Source: Roseomonas nitratireducens
GTDB lineage: Bacteria; Pseudomonadota; Alphaproteobacteria; Acetobacterales; Acetobacteraceae
NCBI RefSeq assembly: GCF_017813355.1
Contig: NZ_JAGIYZ010000006.1
Span: 138,060-202,059, forward strand
Length of the DNA: 64,000 bases
Direction: 5' to 3'
A program made the position numbers and the translations under genes. Under the pieces are notes generated by a model. It worked only from the letters and a program-made list of their open reading frames with translations. It searched no databases and was not told the origin of the DNA. Shown here one piece after another: positions 52,582 through 61,736 of this stretch; position 1 is the first letter of the stretch, and the number at the start of each line of letters is the position of its first letter.

Positions 52582-54252
52582 ATGACGACCGACCTCGAGA
52601 TCGCGCGCGCCGCGACCTTGAAGCCCATCGGGGAGATCGCCGCCCGCGCCGGCATCCCCGACGCCGCGCTGGAACCCTACGGCAAGTACAAGGCCAAGGT
52701 CGGGCTCGACTTCGTCTCCTCGCTCCAGGACCGCCCGGACGGCGCGCTGGTGCTCGTCACCGGCATCAACCCGACCCCGGCGGGGGAGGGCAAGACGACC
52801 ACCACGGTCGGGCTGGGGGACGCGCTGAACGCCATCGGCGTGAAGACCATGATCGCGCTGCGCGAGCCCTCCCTCGGCCCCTGCTTCGGCGTGAAGGGGG
52901 GCGCGACGGGCGGCGGCTACGCCCAGGTGCTGCCGATGGAGGACATCAACCTCCACTTCACCGGCGACTTCCACGCCATCACCAGCGCGAACAACCTGCT
53001 CGCGACCATGGTGGACAACCACATCTACTGGGGCAACGGCACGGGGCTCGATGCGCGCCGCGTCTCCTGGCGCCGCGCGCTCGACATGAACGACCGGGCG
53101 CTGCGCGGCATCGTCTCCTCCCTCGGCGGCGTCGCCAACGGCTTCCCGCGCGAGGACGGCTTCGACATCACCGTCGCCTCGGAAGTCATGGCGGTGTTCT
53201 GCCTGGCGCGGGACCTTTCGGACCTGCAGGCGCGGCTGGGGCGCATGATCGTCGGCCAGACGCGCGACGGGCGCAGCGTGACGGCGGCCGACGTCAAGGC
53301 CGATGGCGCCATGGCCGTGCTGCTGCGCGACGCCTTCGCGCCCAACCTCGTGCAGACGATCGAGGGCTCGCCGGCGCTGGTGCATGGCGGGCCCTTCGCC
53401 AACATCGCGCATGGCTGCAACTCCGTCATGGCGACGCGGCTCGGCCTGAAGCTCGCCGACGTGGTGGTGACGGAAGCGGGCTTCGGCGCCGACCTCGGTG
53501 CCGAGAAGTTCATGGACATCAAGTGCCGCCAGGCCGGGCTGAAGCCGGCCGCCTGCGTCGTCGTCGCGACCGTCCGCGCGCTCAAGATGCATGGCGGCGT
53601 CGCCAAGGCCGAGCTGGGGCGGGAGGATGTGGCGGCGGTCAGGCGCGGCGTCGTCAACCTCGCCCGCCATGTCGAGAACGTGGGCAAGTTCGGCGTGCCC
53701 GTCGTCGTCGGCCTCAACCGCTTCACCTCGGACACCGAGGCCGAGATCGCGGCGGTGCAGGAGGCGATGCGCGCGCTCGGCACCGACGCGATCCTCTGCA
53801 CGCACTGGGGCGACGGGGCCAAGGGGGCGGAAGCGCTGGCGCGCGCGGTGAAGGGCATGATCGATGCGGGCCGCGCGGATTTCGCGCCGCTGTACACCGA
53901 CCATGTCTCGCTCGCCGGCAAGATCGAGACCATTGCGCGGGAGGTCTATCGCGCGAGCGCCGTGTCCATTCCCGCGCCGGTCGCGGCGAAGCTGAAGCGC
54001 TTCGAGGAGGAGGGCTTCCGCGACCTGCCGGTGTGCATCGCCAAGACGCAGTATTCCTTCAGCGCGGACCCGACCAGGCTCGGCGCGCCGGAAGGCCATG
54101 TGCTGCCGGTGCGCGAAGTGCGGCTGTCCGCGGGCGCGGGCTTCGTCGTCGCGGTCTGCGGGGACATCATGACGATGCCCGGCCTGCCGCGCGTGCCGGC
54201 GGCGGAGAGCATCCGGCTCGATGCGCAGGGGCGGATCGAGGGGTTGTTTTAG
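52582..54252 (+). CDS. fhs: Formate-tetrahydrofolate ligase
   Basis: The 556-residue enzyme joins formate to tetrahydrofolate using ATP, supplying 10-formyl-THF to one-carbon metabolism. Signatures are the ATP loop [56 protein letters not shown] and the C-terminal [20 protein letters not shown]. Length is normal for the family. The ATG at 52582 follows GGGGAGACG. The gene is monocistronic and is followed by two structured repeats, the first ending in a terminator-like hairpin. The formyltransferase-fold gene at 10888 might use the same cofactor, but is far away. Confidence 0.96.
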   Translation: MTTDLEIARAATLKPIGEIAARAGIPDAALEPYGKYKAKVGLDFVSSLQDRPDGALVLVTGINPTPAGEGKTTTTVGLGDALNAIGVKTMIALREPSLGPCFGVKGGATGGGYAQVLPMEDINLHFTGDFHAITSANNLLATMVDNHIYWGNGTGLDARRVSWRRALDMNDRALRGIVSSLGGVANGFPREDGFDITVASEVMAVFCLARDLSDLQARLGRMIVGQTRDGRSVTAADVKADGAMAVLLRDAFAPNLVQTIEGSPALVHGGPFANIAHGCNSVMATRLGLKLADVVVTEAGFGADLGAEKFMDIKCRQAGLKPAACVVVATVRALKMHGGVAKAELGREDVAAVRRGVVNLARHVENVGKFGVPVVVGLNRFTSDTEAEIAAVQEAMRALGTDAILCTHWGDGAKGAEALARAVKGMIDAGRADFAPLYTDHVSLAGKIETIAREVYRASAVSIPAPVAAKLKRFEEEGFRDLPVCIAKTQYSFSADPTRLGAPEGHVLPVREVRLSAGAGFVVAVCGDIMTMPGLPRVPAAESIRLDAQGRIEGLF

Positions 54253-54288
54253 CGGACCACAGGCGCCGGCGAGAGTCTTGGTTGACCT

Positions 54289-54412
54289 CAGGCGCCGGCG
54301 CGGCCATCCGGCCGCTTGGCTTGCGCGCCGTGCGCTGATGCGCCGGGCGCGGATGTCGGTTTGGGCGCGGTCGCGCTTTGCGCTCCCGGCTCGAGGCTGA
54401 AGCCTCGAGCCG
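54289..54412 (+). repeat. Structured intergenic repeat, copy A
   Basis: This 124-base element begins CAGGCGCCGGC and contains a first hairpin (GCGGCC-ATCC-GGCCGC), the block GGCTTGGCTTGCGCGCC... in shortened form CTTGGCTTGCGCGCCGTGC, CTGATGCGCC, GATGTCGGT, TGGGCGCGGTCG and TTTGCGCTCCCGG, and ends in a second, 11-base-pair hairpin. It is followed after 13 bases by a second copy in the same orientation. A stray CAGGCGCCGGC also occurs 29 bases ahead. No open frame of note crosses it. The 315 bases between the formate ligase and SGNH-like genes consist mainly of these two copies. Confidence 0.8.
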
Positions 54413-54418
54413 ATTTTC
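54387..54418 (+). terminator. Rho-independent-type terminator at the end of repeat copy A
   Basis: A perfect 11-base stem (CGGCTCGAGGC with GCCTCGAGCCG) and TGAA loop is followed by ATTTTCT, a short T-tract rare in this GC-rich DNA. It lies about 135 bases after the formate ligase stop and is the most convincing intrinsic terminator in the window. Confidence 0.65.
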
Positions 54419-54425
54419 TGGGCCC

Positions 54426-54547
54426 CAGGCGCCGGCGCCCGCATGCGCGGGCTTGGCTTGCGCGCCGTGCACTGATGCGCCTGGGCTGATGTCGGTCTGG
54501 GCGCGGTCGGGCTTTGCGCTCCCGGACCGAGGCTTCGCCTCGATCCG
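54426..54547 (+). repeat. Structured intergenic repeat, copy B
   Basis: This 122-base element is a tandem partner of copy A and aligns with it nearly end to end. The first hairpin is GCCCGC-ATGC-GCGGGC: both arms differ from copy A but pair perfectly, which is compensatory change. The final hairpin (GGACCGAGGC with GCCTCGATCC) has one mismatch and no T-tract. It ends 20 bases before the stop of the opposing SGNH-like gene. Confidence 0.8.
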
Positions 54548-54567
54548 TCCATCCTCGCCGCGGGCGC

Positions 54568-55320
54568 CTAGCGCCGCGCCTCCTCCACGCCGTCGCGGAT
54601 GAAGGCGCCCAGCGCGCGGGCCAGGCAGTCGTTCAGCCGGTCGATCTCCGCCGTCCGCCGTTCGCGGGGCGTGCGCTCGACATCGACCGTGCCGGCCTCG
54701 GCCCAGGCCTTCATCACGTCGTAGCGGGAAAAGAAGGCGCCGCCGCCCGTCGCGGCCAGCATGCGCAGCGCGTCGCGATAGGGATCGACCTCGGCATTCG
54801 CGCGCAGGAAGCGGCTGAACTGGATGCCCATCACCACGGTGTCGACGCCGCGCATCGACAGCCTCTCCAGCCCCTGCACCAGCGCGGCGCCCAGGTCCTC
54901 GATCGGCAGGCCGCGCACCGCCTCGGTCATGCCGGCCTGCCAGATGACAAGGTCGATGCCGCCCGCGCGCATCGCGTCCTCGATCAGCCGCAGCTGGTCG
55001 GCAGCGGTGCTGCCGCGCCCGCCGCGCACCTCCATCCGCAGGTCGAGGTCGGGCCGCCTTTCACGCAGCAGCGCCTCCAGCCGCGCCGGCCAGGCCGCGG
55101 CGGGGGCGCTGACGCCCGGCCCGGCGACGGAGGCCGACCCCACCGCGAGGATGCGCAGCCGCCCGGTCGCGATGCCCGTCGCGGTCGCCCGCAGCGGCGG
55201 GGATTGCAGGAATTCGTTTGGCGCGCCGCAGCCCGGCCCCATGGGCGGCGCGGCCCGCTCCGCCGCCGCGGCCGGCAGCGAGAGGCACAGCCCGAGCAGG
55301 ATCGTCAGGGCGCGGCGCAT
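54568..55320 (-). CDS. SGNH/GDSL-hydrolase-like secreted protein
   Basis: The 250-residue protein has a signal peptide (RRALTILLGLCLSLPAAAAE) and an SGNH-type fold: ILAVGSASVAGPGVS with the candidate nucleophile serine, a glycine in VRGGRGSTAADQL, and VIWQAGMTEAVRG where the family has its asparagine block. The usual final D-x-x-H is not seen; the matching place reads VDVERTPRERR, so the catalytic histidine seems lost and activity is doubtful. It may still bind glycans or esters. It lies just downstream of opgC, only five bases after that stop, in the same direction. Confidence 0.8.
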   Translation of the reverse strand: MRRALTILLGLCLSLPAAAAERAAPPMGPGCGAPNEFLQSPPLRATATGIATGRLRILAVGSASVAGPGVSAPAAAWPARLEALLRERRPDLDLRMEVRGGRGSTAADQLRLIEDAMRAGGIDLVIWQAGMTEAVRGLPIEDLGAALVQGLERLSMRGVDTVVMGIQFSRFLRANAEVDPYRDALRMLAATGGGAFFSRYDVMKAWAEAGTVDVERTPRERRTAEIDRLNDCLARALGAFIRDGVEEARR

Positions 55321-55325
55321 CGCCC

Positions 55326-56489
55326 TCAACCCCTATCGGCCGGCGCGCCGGCCGGCAAGCCCGGCGTGGAGGGGCGCCGCGGGGCGCGCTTTTCCGCCCC
55401 GTACCAGGCCGTCAGCACCGCCAGCGCCACAAGCGCGGCGGCGCCGAGCAGGTTCACCACCGCCTGCATCCACCAGGCATCCGATGCCTCCAGCGCCAGC
55501 CGGCCGAGGAAGGACAGCGCGATGCCCGCGCAGAACACCGGCAGCGCCTGCTGGCCAAGCAGGGCGAGCAGCAGCCCCGGATCGCTCCTGAGCCACGCGG
55601 CGTCCCGGCTGACCAGGTGCGCGATCAGGTATGTCAGCGCCAGCATGGTCGCGAGCCGCAGCGGATGCAGCGAGGCCTTGTCGATCGCCGCGAGCCAGGG
55701 CGCGAAGGCGGGCAGCCGCGCCAGGGTGAAGTCCCACTGGAAATGGATCAGCACCGTCAGCGCCGCCCCGGCGGCGAGCAGCAGCCAGCACAGCGCGCCC
55801 GCCCAGCGCCGCCACGGCAGGACGATCGGCCTTCCGCCCGGCGGCCGGTAGCCCAGCGCGCAGCCGATGAAGAACAACAGCTGCCAGGCGAGCGGGTTGA
55901 AGAACCAGTCCTCGCCCCGCCAGGAGGGCAGCGACAGCCCCATCTCCCGCGCCACCAGCCACAGCGCGGCCGAAAGCCCCAGCATGAGCCAGGGCCGGCG
56001 CATCAGCGGCATCGCCAGGGCGAACATCGCCAGCACGACGATGTACAGCGGCAGGATGTTGAGGAAGGAGGGCTGGTAGCGCAGCAGCAGCGCTTCCAGC
56101 AGCGCGCGGTACGGGTCCGCGCCGAAGGGGTCGAGGTGCAGCTCGTCCAGGTAGGCCGCCGCGTCCAGCCGCTCGGCGGAGAACCCCACCTGCGCCGTGA
56201 AGACCACCAGCAGGAAGATGTGCGCGACATACAGCGTGAAGACGCGCCCCAGCACGCGCGAGGCGGCGAAGAACCACCCCTGCCGGTCCATCACGATGCC
56301 GTAGGCCAGGCCCGCCGCGTAGCCCGCGAGCAGCACGAAGGCCTCGGTCGCGTCGGACAGCGTGTAGTTGCGCGGCGTGACCGCGCCCATGACGTTGCCC
56401 GGCGTGTGGTTCACGAAGATCGCCCAGAGCGCGAAGCCGCGGACGATGTCCACGCGCAGGTCGCGGTCGAGGCGGATGAGCGAGCGCAT
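55326..56489 (-). CDS. opgC: OpgC-family membrane protein (glucan succinylation type)
   Basis: The 387-residue protein has about ten membrane helices and the OpgC N-terminal signature DRDLRVDIVRGFALWAIFVN, HTPGNVMGAVTPRNYTLSDA and EAFVLLAGYAAGLAYG. OpgC-like acyltransferases decorate periplasmic glucans with succinyl groups in other proteobacteria. The start ATG follows the conserved N-terminal arginine motif closely. It ends just before the SGNH-like gene, suggesting a two-gene unit that modifies a periplasmic or surface glucan; this pairing is inference. Substrate and donor are not determined. Confidence 0.9.
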   Translation of the reverse strand: MRSLIRLDRDLRVDIVRGFALWAIFVNHTPGNVMGAVTPRNYTLSDATEAFVLLAGYAAGLAYGIVMDRQGWFFAASRVLGRVFTLYVAHIFLLVVFTAQVGFSAERLDAAAYLDELHLDPFGADPYRALLEALLLRYQPSFLNILPLYIVVLAMFALAMPLMRRPWLMLGLSAALWLVAREMGLSLPSWRGEDWFFNPLAWQLLFFIGCALGYRPPGGRPIVLPWRRWAGALCWLLLAAGAALTVLIHFQWDFTLARLPAFAPWLAAIDKASLHPLRLATMLALTYLIAHLVSRDAAWLRSDPGLLLALLGQQALPVFCAGIALSFLGRLALEASDAWWMQAVVNLLGAAALVALAVLTAWYGAEKRAPRRPSTPGLPAGAPADRG

Positions 56490-56515
56490 GGGAGGATGAA
56501 CACCGCCCCGCGCCC

Positions 56516-56541
56516 GCGCCGCAAGGGCGGAGTTGCGGCGC
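56516..56541 (-). terminator. Hairpin at the end of the flagellar operon
   Basis: A nine-base perfect stem (GCGCCGCAA with TTGCGGCGC) and eight-base loop begins two bases after the flhG stop, the last gene of the flagellar set. No T-tract follows. It likely marks the transcript end before opgC. Confidence 0.5.
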
Positions 56542-56542
56542 C

Positions 56543-57310
56543 TCAGCCGAGGCCGCGCGCGACCGCCTCCACATCCTGCGCCGCGTTGCAGGCCGGATGG
56601 CGCGTCAGCAGCGGCGTCTGGTGGCGGATCGTGTCGCGCACCTTCGCATCCCGCCGCACCACGCCGGCCAGCGGGATATCGCGCTTGAGGAACGTGTTCG
56701 CCGCGCGCGCCAGCGTCGCATGGGTGCGCGCCCCCGACGCGGCATCGGCGGCCAAGTTTACGACGATGCGCGCATCGCCCCCCGGGCGGTCCTGCGCGTG
56801 CAGCTTCAGCACGGCATAGGCGTCGGTCAGGCTGGTCGGCTCGTCGGTCGCGATGACCAGCAGCGTATCGGCCAGGGCGGCGATGCGGCGCTGCGGCGCC
56901 TCCAGCCCCGCGCCGAGGTCGACCACCACATGCCCCCAGCGGCCCGCGGCGCGCGCCAGCATCGAGAGCATCGCATCGAGCGCCGTCCCGCCGAGACCGG
57001 CCAGCGCGCCGGATCCCGACCGCCCGGCCAGGATGTCGAAGCCCGCGCCCGGGTGGCGCACGGCGGCGGCTTCCACCGGCGCGCGGCCGGACAGCACGGC
57101 GGACAGGTCCTGCGCCGGCTGGAAGCCGAGCTGGACGTCCACATTGGCAAGGCCAAGGTCGGCATCGACCAGCAGCACCGATCCGCCCTGGCGGGCCAGC
57201 GCCTGGGACAGCGTGATGGCGAACCAGGTCTTGCCCACGCCCCCCTTGCCGGAGGCGATGGCGACGATCCGCCCTGGCGCGGGGGTGGGCCGGGTCGCGG
57301 GAAGGGTCAT
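56543..57310 (-). CDS. flhG: FlhG/FleN: MinD-like ATPase regulating flagellar number
   Basis: The 255-residue protein is a ParA/MinD-type ATPase with the deviant Walker A IASGKGGVGKTWFAITLSQ (about 17), LLVDADLGLANVDVQLGFQP (typical of FlhG) and the Walker B stretch HVVVDLGAGLE. LLVIATDEPTSLTDAYAVLK is also characteristic. FlhG counteracts FlhF to limit flagella. It is shorter than many FlhG proteins at its C-terminus and no membrane-targeting helix is evident. It follows flhF directly and ends the flagellar operon. Confidence 0.93.
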   Translation of the reverse strand: MTLPATRPTPAPGRIVAIASGKGGVGKTWFAITLSQALARQGGSVLLVDADLGLANVDVQLGFQPAQDLSAVLSGRAPVEAAAVRHPGAGFDILAGRSGSGALAGLGGTALDAMLSMLARAAGRWGHVVVDLGAGLEAPQRRIAALADTLLVIATDEPTSLTDAYAVLKLHAQDRPGGDARIVVNLAADAASGARTHATLARAANTFLKRDIPLAGVVRRDAKVRDTIRHQTPLLTRHPACNAAQDVEAVARGLG

Positions 57311-57311
57311 G

Positions 57312-58259
57312 TCAGGCGGCCTCCAGCGGTGACGTGGCGTCCCCGCGCCGTGGCGCGGCGAGGCGCGCGGCCAGCCGCGCGGGGGAAAGGGGTTCGAGGC
57401 CCTGCACGACCTCGGGGCTGGTGCCGCCTTCGGTCAGCAGCAGCGGCCCGGCCTCGGCGGCGGCGAGCACCGCGCCGAGCCGGCGCGCGGAATCGAGCCG
57501 CGTCGGCACAAGATGCCGTGCGCCGAGTGCGGCGAAGGCGCGGGCGAGGTCGGCCGCCTCCAGCGCATCGAGCCCGGCGGGCAGCACCAGGACCGGTTCC
57601 GCGCCGATCGCCGCGGCGAAGCCGTGCAGCGCCATCGCCTGGCGCGGGTCGAAGGGATCGCAGCCGGTGCTGTCCACCAGCACGGGCTGGTCCGGCGTGC
57701 GCCGGGCCAGCGCCTTCACCAGCGCGCCGGGCGAGGTCGCGACGGCGAGCGTCAGGCCGAGCACGCCGGTGAAGGCGGCGAGCTGCGCCGCCGCCCCCGC
57801 GCGCTGCCCGTCGGTCGTCGCGATCACCGGCGGCGTGCCGGCGAGCACCATGCGCGCGGCGATCTTGGCGCAGGTCAGCGTCTTGCCCGCGCCGGGCGGA
57901 CCCACCAGCAGCAGCGGCCTGTCGCGCCCGTCCGGCAGCGGGCCGAAGCGGAACACCGTCCCCAGCGTTTCCTCCAGCGGCCCGCGCGACAGCGCCGCGG
58001 CCAGGCCGGGCGGGGCGTTGTGGAAGGCGAGGGGGCCGCTGGGCTGCGGCGGTGCGGCCGCCGGCTGCGGCGTCGGCAGCGTCGCGATGGCAGCGGCCGG
58101 CGGGATCAGCACCGGCTCCTCGGCCTCCAGCGCCGCGGTGATCTCCACCATGCCGCCGCTGCGGCGGGTGTCGAGGATGATCGCCTCGACGCCGAGTTCC
58201 TCGCGCAGCATCGCCATCGCATCCGCCATGCGGGGGGCGCGGAAGGTCTTGAGCCGCAT
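57312..58259 (-). CDS. flhF: FlhF: SRP-type GTPase for flagellar placement
   Basis: The 315-residue protein begins with the FlhF start RLKTFRAPRMADAMAMLREE and AIILDTRRSGG, followed by a proline/alanine-rich linker and a GTPase domain: G1 LLLVGPPGAGKTLTCAKIAA, VDSTGCDPFD (in place of DTAG) and VPTRLDSARRLG (TRLD in place of TKLD). The G1 lysine and threonine are intact. FlhF recruits the flagellar base to the pole. The start overlaps the flhA stop by one base, so it is cotranslated. The altered G-motifs suggest weaker or changed nucleotide use. Confidence 0.9.
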   Translation of the reverse strand: MRLKTFRAPRMADAMAMLREELGVEAIILDTRRSGGMVEITAALEAEEPVLIPPAAAIATLPTPQPAAAPPQPSGPLAFHNAPPGLAAALSRGPLEETLGTVFRFGPLPDGRDRPLLLVGPPGAGKTLTCAKIAARMVLAGTPPVIATTDGQRAGAAAQLAAFTGVLGLTLAVATSPGALVKALARRTPDQPVLVDSTGCDPFDPRQAMALHGFAAAIGAEPVLVLPAGLDALEAADLARAFAALGARHLVPTRLDSARRLGAVLAAAEAGPLLLTEGGTSPEVVQGLEPLSPARLAARLAAPRRGDATSPLEAA

Positions 58260-60319
58260 CAGAGGCTACCCACGGTGCGGATGCGCGCGCGCGGATGGAT
58301 CTCGGTATGCGCGAGCACCATCGTCGAGGGCCGGAACCGTTCCACGATGGCGCGCACATGCGGGCGGATCGGGCCGGAGCAGACCAGCGCCGGCTGTTCC
58401 CCCGCCGCGGTCGCGGCATCGAAGACGGCGCGGATGCGCTCCATGAATTCCGACAGGCGCGAGGGCGCCATGGCCAGCTGGCGTTCCTCCGGCGGGCCGA
58501 TCAGCGCCTCGGTGAAGGCCACTTCCCAGTCGGCGGTCAGCGTCACCATGGGCACGTAGCCCTGCGGGCCGCGCGCCGCGTCGGACAATTGCCGCGCCAG
58601 CCGCACGCGCACGATGGCGAGGATGCCCGGCACCGTCCGCGCCCCCGCCGCGCAGGCCTCCTGGATGCCTTCCAGGATGGTCGGCAGGTCGCGGATCGAC
58701 ACGCGCTCGGACAGCAGGGCCTGCAGCACGCGCTGGATGCCGCCGACGCCGATCTGCTGCGGCACCAGGTCGGCGACCAGCTTGCGGTGCTCGGCCGGTA
58801 ATTCGTCGAGCAGCTTCTGCGTCTCGGCGAAGGAGAGCAGCTCGGCCATGTTCTCGCGCACCAGCTCCGTGATGTGGGTCGCGACGACGCCGGCCGCGTC
58901 CACCACGGTGCAGCCGCGGGCCAGGGCTTCCTCCCGCCGCGCTTCCTCGATCCACAGCGCGGGCAGGCCGAAGGTCGGCTCGTTGCAGCGTTCGCCCGGC
59001 AGGTTCGGCACGCCGCCGGTCGGATCGATGGCCAGCAGCAGCGGCGGGCGCAGCTGGCCGCGCCCGGCCTCGATCTCCTTCACCCGGATCGCATAGGTGT
59101 CGGGGGCGAGGGAGAGGTTGTCCTGGATGCGGACGGAGGGCAGCACGAAGCCCATCTCCTGCGCGATCGACCGGCGCAGGCCCTTTATCTGTTCCGTCAG
59201 CCGCGGCGCGTCGCCGGCGGCCAGCGACAGCAGCCCGTAGCCGAGTTCCAGCCGCAGCAGGTCGATGCGCAGCGCGTCCGCGATCGGCGCATCCCCCGGC
59301 GGCGGCGGTGCCGCGGGCGGCGGCGGGGGCGCGTTCGCCGCGCGATGCTTGGCCCAGGCGCCCGCGCCGGCCGCGCCGGCGATCGCCAGGAAGGGCAGCA
59401 TCGGCATGCCCGGCATCAGCGCCATGAAGCCCGCCGCGCCGGCCGCGAGCGCGAGCGGCTTCGGCCCCGCGCCGAGCTGGTCGATCATGACCTGGTCGGC
59501 GGTGCCCTCGGTGTTGCCCTTGGTGACGACGATGCCTGCCGCGACCGAGGTCAGCAGCGCCGGGATCTGGCTGACGAGGCCGTCGCCGACGGTCAGCAGC
59601 GAGAAGGTCTGCGCCGAGTCGGCGAAGGAAAGCCCGTGCCGCGCGACGCCGATCGCCATGCCGCCCAGCAGGTTGATGAAGGTGATGATCAGGCCGGCGA
59701 TCGCGTCGCCGCGCACGAACTTCGCGGCACCGTCCATGGCGCCGAAGAAGCCGGTCTCCTCCTCCAGTTCCTTGCGCCGGCGGCGGGCTTCGCTCTCGTC
59801 GATCAGGCCGGCGGACAGGTCGGCGTCGATCGCCATCTGCTTGCCCGGCAGGGCATCGAGGCTGAAGCGCGCGGCCACTTCCGCGATGCGCCCCGAGCCC
59901 TTGGTGATGACCATGAAGTTCACCACGAGCAGGATCGCGAAGACGATGAGGCCGACGACCACGTCGCCGCCCATCAGGAACCCGCCGAAGGCCGAGACGA
60001 CATGGCCGGCCGCCTGCGGCCCCTCATGCCCATGCGTCAGGATCAGCCTCGTCGTCGCGACGTTCAGCGCCAGCCGCAGCAGCGTCGTCAGCAGCAGCAG
60101 CTGGGGGAAGGATGTGAAGTCGAGCGGCCGCTTGAGGAACAGCGACGTCATCAACATCAGCACCGACAGGGTGATGGAGATGGCGAGCCCCATGTCGAGC
60201 AGCACCGCGGGCAGCGGCACCACCAGCACGGCCAGCAGCGCCACGACGCCAAGCGCGAGCGAGACGTCGTTGCCGGGCTGGGCCCGGCGCAGCCAGCCGG
60301 GAATCGCGATCGATCCCAT
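58259..60319 (-). CDS. flhA: FlhA: flagellar export apparatus protein
   Basis: The 686-residue protein is the export-gate component of the flagellar type III system. Eight membrane helices occupy about the first 310 residues, with the FHIPEP-family signature FSLDALPGKQMAIDADLSAG (about 150) and the segment EEETGFFGAMDGAAKFVRGD. A Pro/Ala-rich linker (PPPPPAAPPPPGD) leads to the cytoplasmic ring domain with LPSVRIQDNLSLAPDTYAIR. All regions are present. It lies three bases after flbD in the same operon. Confidence 0.97.
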   Translation of the reverse strand: MGSIAIPGWLRRAQPGNDVSLALGVVALLAVLVVPLPAVLLDMGLAISITLSVLMLMTSLFLKRPLDFTSFPQLLLLTTLLRLALNVATTRLILTHGHEGPQAAGHVVSAFGGFLMGGDVVVGLIVFAILLVVNFMVITKGSGRIAEVAARFSLDALPGKQMAIDADLSAGLIDESEARRRRKELEEETGFFGAMDGAAKFVRGDAIAGLIITFINLLGGMAIGVARHGLSFADSAQTFSLLTVGDGLVSQIPALLTSVAAGIVVTKGNTEGTADQVMIDQLGAGPKPLALAAGAAGFMALMPGMPMLPFLAIAGAAGAGAWAKHRAANAPPPPPAAPPPPGDAPIADALRIDLLRLELGYGLLSLAAGDAPRLTEQIKGLRRSIAQEMGFVLPSVRIQDNLSLAPDTYAIRVKEIEAGRGQLRPPLLLAIDPTGGVPNLPGERCNEPTFGLPALWIEEARREEALARGCTVVDAAGVVATHITELVRENMAELLSFAETQKLLDELPAEHRKLVADLVPQQIGVGGIQRVLQALLSERVSIRDLPTILEGIQEACAAGARTVPGILAIVRVRLARQLSDAARGPQGYVPMVTLTADWEVAFTEALIGPPEERQLAMAPSRLSEFMERIRAVFDAATAAGEQPALVCSGPIRPHVRAIVERFRPSTMVLAHTEIHPRARIRTVGSL

Positions 60320-60322
60320 GGG

Positions 60323-61735
60323 CTATCCGGCCGCGATGGCGTAGGGCGGCTGGCCGGGCACCGGCGGAACGGTGACCCCCGCCGCGCGGTATTCGTGCAG
60401 CTTGTTGCGCAGCGTGCGGATCGAGATGCCGAGCATCTCCGCCGCCCGCGTCCGGTTGCCCAGGCAGTGGGACAGCGTCTCGAGGATCAGCTCCCGCTCG
60501 ACCTCCTCCACCCGCCGGCCGACCAGGGCGGCGACCGGCTGGGCCGGCGCGATGGCGGCGGCGGCGGCGGCCAGCGGCGCGGTCGCGGCGGCGAAGGCGG
60601 CGGGCAGGGGCGGCGCGTCGGGCGCGAAGCTCGGCGCGGCTTCCAGCAGGTCGATCGCGTCCGGTCCGATGGACGGGCCTTCGGCCAGCAGCACGGCGCG
60701 GTGCAGCGTGTTCTCCAGCTCCCGCACATTGCCCGGCCAGGCATGGGCCATCAGCACGGCCTCGGCCGCCGGCGTCAGGCCGCGTTCCGGCAGGCCGTTG
60801 GCATGGGCGTAGCGGGCGGCGAAGTGGCGGGCGAGCGGCAGGATGTCGTCGCGCCGTTCCCGCAGCGCGGGGATGCGCAGGCGCACCACGGCCAGGCGGA
60901 AGTAGAGGTCCTCCCGGAACCGGCCCTTGGCCACCTCGATCGTCAGGTCGCGATGGGTCGCGGCCAGGATGCGCACATCGACCTTCACGGGCGCCGAGCC
61001 GCCGAGGCGGTCGATCTCCCGCTCCTGGATCGCGCGCAGGATCTTGGCCTGCAGCCGCGGGTCCATCTCGCCGATCTCATCGAGCAGCAGCGTGCCGCCC
61101 TCGGCCTGCTCGAACTTGCCCTTGCGGGACGCGACGGCGCCGGAGAAGGCGCCCTTCTCATGGCCGAACAGTTCCGATTCCAGCAGCGCCTCGGGCAGTG
61201 CGGCGCAGTTCAGCGCGACGAAGGGCCCGCGCGCGCGGCGCGATGCCGCGTGGATGTGGCGTGCGAGCACTTCCTTGCCGGTGCCGCTTTCCCCGGTGAT
61301 CAGCACGGAGGCATCGGCGCGCGCGACCTGCTCGGCGCGGGCGAGCAGCGTCGTCATCGACGCGTCGCGCACCACGGGCTTGTCGGGCTCGCCCGCCACG
61401 GTCTGCAGCATCGCCGCGATCAGGTCGGCATCCGGCGGCAGCGGCAGGAATTCCTTGGCACCCGCGCGGATGGCGCGGACCGCGGCCTCGGCATCGTCCG
61501 GCCGGCCGCAGGCGACCACGGGGCAGGCGATGCGCTCGGCATCCATCTGCGCGACCAGCCAGCCGACATCGTGCAGCACGTCGCACAGCACGAGGTCCGC
61601 GCCTTCGCCGCGGAGCCTGGCGAGGCCCGCGGCCGCCCCTTCCGCGACGATCAGCCGGGCGCCGCGGGCGACCGCGATGCGCGCGGCGGTGCCGAGCTCC
61701 GCCTCCAGCGAGCCGATGATCAGGACGCGGGCCAT
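60323..61735 (-). CDS. flbD: FlbD-like sigma-54-dependent flagellar regulator
   Basis: The 470-residue protein has an N-terminal receiver-like domain (about 1-115), an AAA+ domain with Walker [16 protein letters not shown], Walker [13 protein letters not shown] and the sigma-54 contact loop GAFSGA (usually GAFTGA), and a Fis-type HTH at the C-terminus ([20 protein letters not shown]). The receiver is degenerate: the acidic pair is replaced by IIGS and the lysine region reads FLPLP, though an aspartate remains in LVLCDVL. FlbD in Caulobacter is likewise unusual and activates late flagellar genes. It sits between fliN and flhA. Confidence 0.93.
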   Translation of the reverse strand: MARVLIIGSLEAELGTAARIAVARGARLIVAEGAAAGLARLRGEGADLVLCDVLHDVGWLVAQMDAERIACPVVACGRPDDAEAAVRAIRAGAKEFLPLPPDADLIAAMLQTVAGEPDKPVVRDASMTTLLARAEQVARADASVLITGESGTGKEVLARHIHAASRRARGPFVALNCAALPEALLESELFGHEKGAFSGAVASRKGKFEQAEGGTLLLDEIGEMDPRLQAKILRAIQEREIDRLGGSAPVKVDVRILAATHRDLTIEVAKGRFREDLYFRLAVVRLRIPALRERRDDILPLARHFAARYAHANGLPERGLTPAAEAVLMAHAWPGNVRELENTLHRAVLLAEGPSIGPDAIDLLEAAPSFAPDAPPLPAAFAAATAPLAAAAAAIAPAQPVAALVGRRVEEVERELILETLSHCLGNRTRAAEMLGISIRTLRNKLHEYRAAGVTVPPVPGQPPYAIAAG

Positions 61736-61736
61736 C

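Noticed and set aside
54253..54567. CRISPR array, because of tandem repeats
   Set aside because: Units are about 123 bases with internal hairpins and 13 bases between them, unlike 24-47 base repeats with uniform spacers, and no cas gene is present.
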